Below are positions 57,972 through 64,000 of a stretch of 64,000 nucleotides of DNA, one piece after another. Under the pieces are notes generated by a model. That model did no database searches and was not told where the DNA came from. It saw only the letters and a program-made list of their open reading frames with translations. Position 1 is the stretch's first letter; each line of letters starts with the position of its first letter. The stretch lies in contig SCFE01000056.1 of assembly GCA_004352715.1 (NCBI GenBank), positions 547,684 to 611,683 of the forward strand. Reading direction: 5' to 3'. Source of the stretch: Hofstenia miamia (taxonomy: Eukaryota > Xenacoelomorpha > Acoela). The translations under genes were made by a program, and so were the position numbers.

Positions 57972-58256
57972 TTGTCAACGAGCCGAGCTTATGGAGCACA
58001 GTCTTTGATATACAACGAGCCCAAAACGAATCTATTTTAGACAAAGCAAATTTATAGTTCTGCTTGTAAATTTGATTATGCAGATTCTTCTTATTTTTTC
58101 ATTCAGTATGCCTTGCTTATAATCTTATTTAAGAAATGTTTATTAAATAATAGGAAGATCTATGTAAAAAATTCTTTGAGCCCAATATTTTTAAAAAATA
58201 TATTGAGCTAAAACGAGCGTCATTCAATGATTTTATGTAGCTAGCCGAGCCGAACC
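57972..58256. repeat. GAGCC-rich transposon end nested in the 57.4-58.9 kb element
   Basis: It starts TTGTCAACGAGCCGA and aligns in reverse orientation with 14,502-14,785 over about 250 bases (shared AATAATAGGAAGATCTATGT region). The right side ends in GCCGAGCCGAACC without a terminal repeat, so this copy is truncated there. Confidence 0.65.
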
Positions 58257-58412
58257 TAATTAATTAATTTTAATACAAACTTCGAGTTTTCATTGAAATA
58301 GCATTGTAAATCACTTACCAAAGTGTACAGTTCCGGGTTATATTTACCAGAGATCGGAGTATTTATTATAAATTGAATTAAAGTGATATTGGTTGAATGG
58401 CCCTGTTGCCTA

Positions 58413-58416
<4 letters not shown>

Positions 58417-58463
<47 letters not shown>
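58417..58463. repeat. (TA)n microsatellite
   Basis: About 47 bases of TA inside the inverted-repeat element. Confidence 0.95.
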
Positions 58464-58466
<3 letters not shown>

Positions 58467-59029
58467 CGCTCTTGATACAAAATTTTGAAATGCATACACT
58501 GTGCGCTGTATGCAAAAAAAATCTATATAGGTGCTAAATACTAATCTTTAGGTAAAAAATTACGTATTTAACTAAAAAGACAAACTTTTAAATTTTTTAG
58601 GTCGATAAATCGTCTTAGTATAGGCAAATAAGAAACGAGCTTGTTAATAAGCAACATTTGATTGGCTAAGAGTAAATTAGGTTGACTACCGCTGCCACCG
58701 CGAATGTAGTGTGCACGAAATTTAATTGTTAAGTAAACAAACCTTTCCGCTGTTTACAGTTGGGTTTCAGTGGGCACTGAAAATGCAAACCGGTGGATGC
58801 GCGAATGCTCTAGTTGACACTTAGTGCAAAACCGGTGCGTTGCGCGAACGCACCCAATATATGCGAAGTTCAACAAAATATAATGGATCTTTAAAATGCC
58901 ACATCTACCCCAGTCCCCCAATTTTTTGTGTGGAAACCCCAATTCGTTACATGGATCCCTAGGGAAAGCTTACATAAGTTTCAATTCTCATATTTAGCAG
59001 TTAATACATATTATATTTTGTATAATGCT

Positions 59030-60039
59030 TTATTCCAATACTATTAAAGGTCCTGCAAAGGAAAAGCTTACCAATCTATTAAATTCATTTACAAATTTAG
59101 AATTTGTAATTAATGAATTTGAAATATCAAATCAATCCAAGATCGAATGCTCCAAACTAATTTATAAAATTTTTGGATTGTCTAAGCTATAGTACTTAGG
59201 TGTAAAAACACAACAGTCTCTCCCCGATCAATATACCCAAAATTTTCACCTACCACACAAGTACACAAATAAAAAATCATAGTGTCAAGCAAATTATTAC
59301 AACAGGAAGATGGCAAAGAATGCAAAAAATTAGTTGGCAATGACGAAAAAATTATCAAAAATATTGATGATAGTAATGCAATAATTGATCACCCTTCAAT
59401 TTTAAATAAAAATGACATTATTCTGGAATGTCCTAGTGATTAAAAAACCAAGATAATTGAGAAAGAACTATCGAAAATTAAAAATATTACACTAAAATCC
59501 TCAACCAAATTCATGCCTAAGATAAAACTATCAAGTATTCCATTGTATGAAGATGTAGAAGATTTCGATTATTTCAAAAACAAATTATTTGAAGGAAACG
59601 ATAAATTTTTCAATGAAATTAAAGAGGAAGAATTTTCATTAGTATTTTCATACACCAGCAAATATTAAAATTGTAAAAAAGCGATCTCAAGGTTTCTCCA
59701 AAGGTGAGATCAATACTTCTAAATAATGGAATAAGATTTGGTTTTACAAAGTTGCATGTCAGTGATCATTTATAAGTCAAAATTTGTTCGAAATGTGGTA
59801 AATTTGGTTACGCAAAAAATTCAAGTGTAAATGATACTAAAAATTGCATGTTTTGCCTGAAAAATCATAATTACATTGAATGTCCAAACAAAAATAACAA
59901 AAAACAGCATTGTTGCATAAACTGTTTTAACTACAGTAAGCATACTATCAATGCAACAAATCGTAATAGATTTAACAAAGTATGTCCTCTATACAAAGAA
60001 CAATTTGAAATTGCAAGATTAAAGTCTAAGTATGAATAA
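59030..60039 (+). pseudogene. LINE ORF1, nucleic-acid-binding protein with zinc knuckles, broken
   Basis: The N-terminal part is scattered over frames (LLNSFTNLEFVINEFEISNQ at 59,083; KLSSIPLYEDVEDFDYFKNK at 59,526). From 59,700 VRSILLNNGIRFGFTKLHVS leads into the knuckle region: ICSKCGKFGYAKNS, NCMFCLKNHNYIECPN and HCCINCFNYSKHT. It ends KVCPLYKEQFEIARLKSKYE. Multiple CCHC-like knuckles followed by a Cys-Pro motif are typical of Jockey/I-type LINE ORF1. Its stop overlaps the start of ORF2 by 8 bases. Confidence 0.75.
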
Positions 60040-62240
60040 ATCCACCCCTAATAACAAAGATATCATTTCATTTACAAAATTAAAAGAAAAAATAGATCTT
60101 ACTAAATGTACAACTAAATACATAAATATTAACTTTCAAAGTGTTACAAATAAATATGATAAATTTAATGATCTATTAAACAATTTTGATTTAAACTCCA
60201 TTGTTGGAAACATGGCTAAAAATTAAAATGATGACAAACTACGAAGTATAAATAAAAATCTCTTATTTTTCAATAAGAATAGAAACAATGCATTAACAAA
60301 AAAATTAACAGGCGGAAGTGTTCTCCTAAATGTTCCGAAACACTTAAAACCAAAAGAAAGAACAGATATTTATTGTAAGAATTCAAAATACGAAAGTTAA
60401 TGTCACTACATTCATTCCAAGAGTAACTACGACCAAAATACTTTATTAAATAAATTATTATGCTTAGATTGGAAATTATTTTATAATTTGACAAGTGTTG
60501 ATGAAAAATTGCGATTCATTATTAAAAATTTAAACAATCTTTTTAATGAGCAATGTCCATTAAAAAAAGTTAAGAAGAATATGAGTCAAAATGAATTACT
60601 TAAATGGAAGCAGTGGTTATCAAATGAAACAAAGCAATTAATTAAACTGAAACACAATGCGTACATAAACTATTGTAAAGATAAAATGACAAAAATTTTA
60701 TCAAGTATAAATATATTAGAAACAAAATATCTAAAAAATGCAAGGAAGATTTACACAATTTCTTGAAATTACAATTTGCAAATAAAAGCATAGTACAAAG
60801 TGGAGATTTATACCGAACTTTTTAAGGAAAAAATTCCTTAGAGATCACATCTTTAAAAGATAAAAATGAAATCATATATGATCAAAAAATGATAGCTAAT
60901 GAAATTAATGAAACATTCATAAATCTAGGAAATTATACTGATACCAAACACGATATTATCTCTATAAATGAAATGCAGATTCACAATAATTTAATGTATA
61001 AAGAACAATTTAAATTTTGTTTCATAACTTTACATCAGTTTAATGAAATATCACATAACTTAAACATTAATAAATCACAAGGACCGTCTACAATACCATC
61101 ATGATTTTTAAAGCAAGCTATTCCAATATTGTGTAGACCATTATGTAATATTTTACACCAATATATTTCTGAGGGTGTCTTTTCAGATGATTTGAAAATA
61201 GCACAAATCATACCTATACATAAAAGGTTATACTAAAGACGCAATTAATTATAGACCAAATTCAGTAATCCCAATAATACGTAAGAGGCATTCAATTCAA
61301 TTGCTCATAATATCCTAATAAATAAACTAAAACATGTCATTCAATGATAATTAACCATGGAATCTCACAAGGTTCAGTACTAGGACCCCTGTAATTTAAC
61401 ATATATGTAAATGACATCAAATTTGATAATAAAATAAAATGCATACAGTATGCTGATGATACTTTATTATATACAATCAAACATGAAGGTTTACAAAATG
61501 CATTAGACAGAGCTATCTTATATTTTGATAAGAATAAAATAAAGCAAAGTATTGAAAAAACAAAGTTCATGGTGCTAAGCAAATCAAATAATGAAAAACT
61601 AAACTTACAAGTAAACAATAAAACCATTGAAGAAGAAAATAAAATTGTATACTAGGTATTATTTTTGATAATAAATTGATATTTAAAGAACACATATGAA
61701 CAATAATAAAAAAATGGCACAAAAGGGATCAAAACACTCTGTAAGTTAAAAAACTTTATACCAATTAAATGGAAAATAATGATATTGAAATCGTATATTC
61801 TGCCTCAATATTTATATTCATCATGGTTATTGATACATTTATCTAAGCGATCAAAAAATAAGATAGAAAGAATGTTGAATTGGAGTTTAGCTATTATATG
61901 TGAAAAAAGCAATCAAAAAACATCAGAAAAATTTACAATCTTTTTTCATTAGACTATCTACAAAAACTAAAATCACTACAAATATTTTTCAAAATTAGAT
62001 CAAAGATATTTCATCAAAAATCCATGTTAGAACTAAGTGCTATAGAAAATTTAAATTTAGAATAAGCATCATAAATTTTTTTATTAATTACTGTATTGAT
62101 CTGTGAAACAGATTATCACCTGAAATTATAAAGAAGAATCTAATTTTAAATAAAGAAAAAAATTAAATTAGAATTATCACCAAAAAAAGAACTTATTTGG
62201 ATATTCAAAGAATAACGTCTGTAACTAAGTAATATCAATT
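60032..62240 (+). pseudogene. LINE ORF2: endonuclease start, linker, reverse transcriptase, internally deleted
   Basis: ATG at 60032 overlaps the ORF1 stop (ATGAATAA). YININFQSVTNKYDKFNDLL opens the endonuclease, which is then largely deleted. The linker frames at 60488-60766 and 60889-61104 follow (GVFSDDLKIAQIIPIHK near 61,180). In the reverse transcriptase AFNSIAHNIL, HGISQGSVLGP, FNIYVNDIKFDNK and CIQYADDTLLYTIKHEG (catalytic YADD, 61,440-61,490) are legible, then IIFDNKLIFKEHI and a thumb. The region between NYRP and AFNSI is deleted. Many stops. The same clade as the 5.3-8.6 kb LINE. Confidence 0.8.
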
Positions 62241-62325
62241 TGCAACTAAGTGGTATTAAAGAAAACAATTTACTTTAAACCTTAATAAGTATTTTTATAA
62301 TTTTTGTATTATGCAAAGGTTTGAA

Positions 62326-62331
62326 AATAAA
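62326..62331 (+). terminator. AATAAA at the LINE 3' end
   Basis: Polyadenylation-type hexamer in a T/A-rich tail about 90 bases after the last readable ORF2 sequence. It probably marks the element's 3' end. Confidence 0.4.
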
Positions 62332-62349
62332 TTATTTTTATTTTATTTA

Positions 62350-63450
62350 TTATTAGGGTGCATGTAGACCCCGAATGAGAACCACTACTTGAACAAATAA
62401 CTGTTGAATCCAAGAGCAGACCACAATTATTAGGGACAACGTTTTTCAATGACGTAATTAGCCTTGAAAAATTTGCAAAAATCTTTTTAAATGGTATTCT
62501 GCATATTTTCCTTTTTTAAGAAGATTAATTGATGTCTTCAAATGAATATAGTTGATAAATGTAATGGAAAAATATGTTGGTTAAGCTAGAATTAAATAAG
62601 AAATGATTTCCAGTGTTTAAGTAAAAACATGTGCAAACCAAGCACTTGTAAGCCTACTTATTTCTTTTTGCTCTTGTATAGGTTCGGAGTCTTGTTATTC
62701 TAGTTGTTCTTGGCAGCCCCAAACCGACAACACCGAGCATTCGTAAATAACCAAGGTTTAGAGGTCGCCTTGAAGTAAATTAATATTTTTGTTAATAATA
62801 AAAACTCTTTTTCACAAAAGAGTATTTAGCGTTGTTATGATAGTTTTTGCATTGAGAAGGGCTATAATTGCAAAAAATGTGTTATTATAGGTGCCATGAA
62901 AATGTCTAAATGCTTAAAGGCGCTATGGTGATAATAAATGTTTACAAGCACTTTATTAGAAGTAGTGCTTCAAAAAAAACTAAAATTTATATAAACTACA
63001 AAATAATGTATTAAACAAAGTTTCCCCATGCATGCATTTTTTTGATGAACTAACAAATTTATGATGATTTAGCAGATGTTTTAATTTACTCTTAAATATT
63101 TTAATATCTACTGAAAATCTAACGTTCTTATCCAGCTTAGTCCAGCAACCTGCAGTGTTATGTATAACTGAGTTTTGATTTATTAAGAGTGTTAATTATA
63201 CATTTACGATTTCTTAGGTTATATTTAATAATGTCATTGAATAGACTCAATGCATTTTATTAACATGCTTAAGCATTAGAACCAAACTAGGCACTTGAAA
63301 AGTACCTTGGTGACAACAATTCATATCTTTGCAAATAATTACTAGTTTCTTGTTTTTCAATGTTGAATAAAGTCCAAATTGCTCTATTGAATGTAATATG
63401 TACACGTTCATGCTGGCTAGTTACAAATGCATTTATCAATTGGAAATTGG
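62350..63450. other. No gene seen
   Basis: AT-rich. Minus-strand frames at 63,050-63,400 are open only in short pieces and match nothing I recognise. Confidence 0.45.
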
Positions 63451-63475
63451 ATAATAATAATAATAATAATAATAT
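63451..63475. repeat. (AAT)n microsatellite
   Basis: About eight ATA/AAT units. Confidence 0.9.
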
Positions 63476-64000
63476 AAATAATTGTAATTATTATTTTTTT
63501 ATGATTGTGGGCGATTCTGAATAACAGTATTCAGTGCTATATTGCGATTATTTAGTCTGTTTACTGAACTTTTCATGTATATTATAAATCGATTTCAACA
63601 AAAGCTGCATTGGTGTAAGCTTGCTACAAGCATCGAAACAGGAGCCTTAAATTTTTACAATTTTTCTATAATGTTGCTGAACAGGAATGAACAAAGATGG
63701 GAGCCCTTTACTCAGAATATTAACGAACTTATTAGCTTAAGCGATATTTTGTTATGAATTTATTAAGAGAGTTCTATATTGTTTAAAACGATACATAAAA
63801 TTGTTTCACTAAAAGGAATTATCAGCATTTTAGTTGACAAAAGTCCATAACTTTTGAAACTTCACTCCACTGGTTGTGTTTTGGAACAACAACAAATTCA
63901 CAATATTGATTAATTACTAATACAGCATTCGCGCTGTAACCTCCACTGTCTACCATATTCACACGTTACGAAATCATCAATCTAGAAATTTTCTCCGCTT
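63476..64000. other. No gene recognised
   Basis: A 71-codon ORF at 63542-63757 has no motif. Nothing else is supported. Confidence 0.45.

Larger units (their letters stand above)
57395..58855. mobile_element. Inverted-repeat DNA element, 1461 bases, non-autonomous, with nested repeat
   Basis: The left end is GGGTGCGTTCGCGATCGCAA; the right end in reverse complement is GGGTGCGTTCGCGCAACGCA, identical over 13 bases and similar beyond. AAT lies on both sides (57392-57394, 58856-58858), a possible 3-base duplication. The motif CAATCCACCGGTTT occurs twice in the left end, and its reverse complement without one base lies in the right end. The interior carries the GAGCC-type repeat and a (TA)n tract and has no transposase. 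The left end lies 9 bases from the piggyBac start codon. The superfamily is uncertain (Harbinger-like length of duplication, but not the usual TWA). Confidence 0.7.

Noticed and set aside
59848-60039. Retroviral Gag-like zinc knuckles
   Set aside because: They are followed within 8 bases by a LINE endonuclease/reverse transcriptase ORF; there are no long terminal repeats, protease or integrase.
1-64000. CRISPR arrays, bacterial promoters or operons
   Set aside because: No regularly spaced repeats with unique spacers; all evidence points to eukaryotic nuclear DNA.

Overview
The window is AT-rich (very roughly 70% A+T by eye) invertebrate-type nuclear DNA. There are no bacterial operons, ribosome binding sites or CRISPR arrays. 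It shows spliceosomal exon signals, polyadenylation signals, long introns and many degraded eukaryotic transposons. The mixture (APE-type LINEs, R4/Dong-like LINEs, a Penelope-like element, hAT, piggyBac and Tc1/mariner types) fits a TE-rich metazoan; the species cannot be named from the sequence. The assembly is draft quality: seven runs of N plus one single N, and exact duplications beside two of the joins.

Layout. 1-2.8 kb: a DNA element with long inverted repeats, then a hAT end inside a LINE relic. 4.7-8.6 kb: two LINE relics tail to tail, the second with a hAT MITE inserted in its catalytic YADD codons. 9.6-11.6 kb: a piggyBac fragment and a mariner-like element with a tandemly repeated end. 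13.4 kb: one isolated host-like exon on the minus strand. 14.5-18.6 kb: GC-rich terminal repeats and a LINE. 21.9-37.1 kb: a probable host gene on the plus strand encoding a multi-pass membrane protein with a proline-rich tail. Four putative exons are visible, and the introns hold hAT, mariner, piggyBac, Penelope-like, LINE and R4/Dong-like pieces. 38-47 kb: old LINE and Tc1 relics. 47.5-55.7 kb: two R4/Dong-like relics on the minus strand, a LINE tail and an intact 181-residue ORF of unknown function. 56.2-58.9 kb: LINE and piggyBac relics beside a 1.46 kb inverted-repeat element that contains another repeat. 59-62.3 kb: the most complete LINE, with a zinc-knuckle ORF1 overlapping ORF2. 62.4-64 kb: nothing recognised.

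How the parts relate. Almost all coding signal is dead transposon. Every transposase and reverse transcriptase seen has stops, frameshifts or missing domains, so none looks active. The GC-rich spots in this AT-rich DNA are mostly hAT-like terminal and subterminal repeats and the R4/Dong-like copies. The likely host-coding sequences are the membrane-protein exons, the 13.4 kb exon and perhaps the 51.7-52.3 kb ORF.
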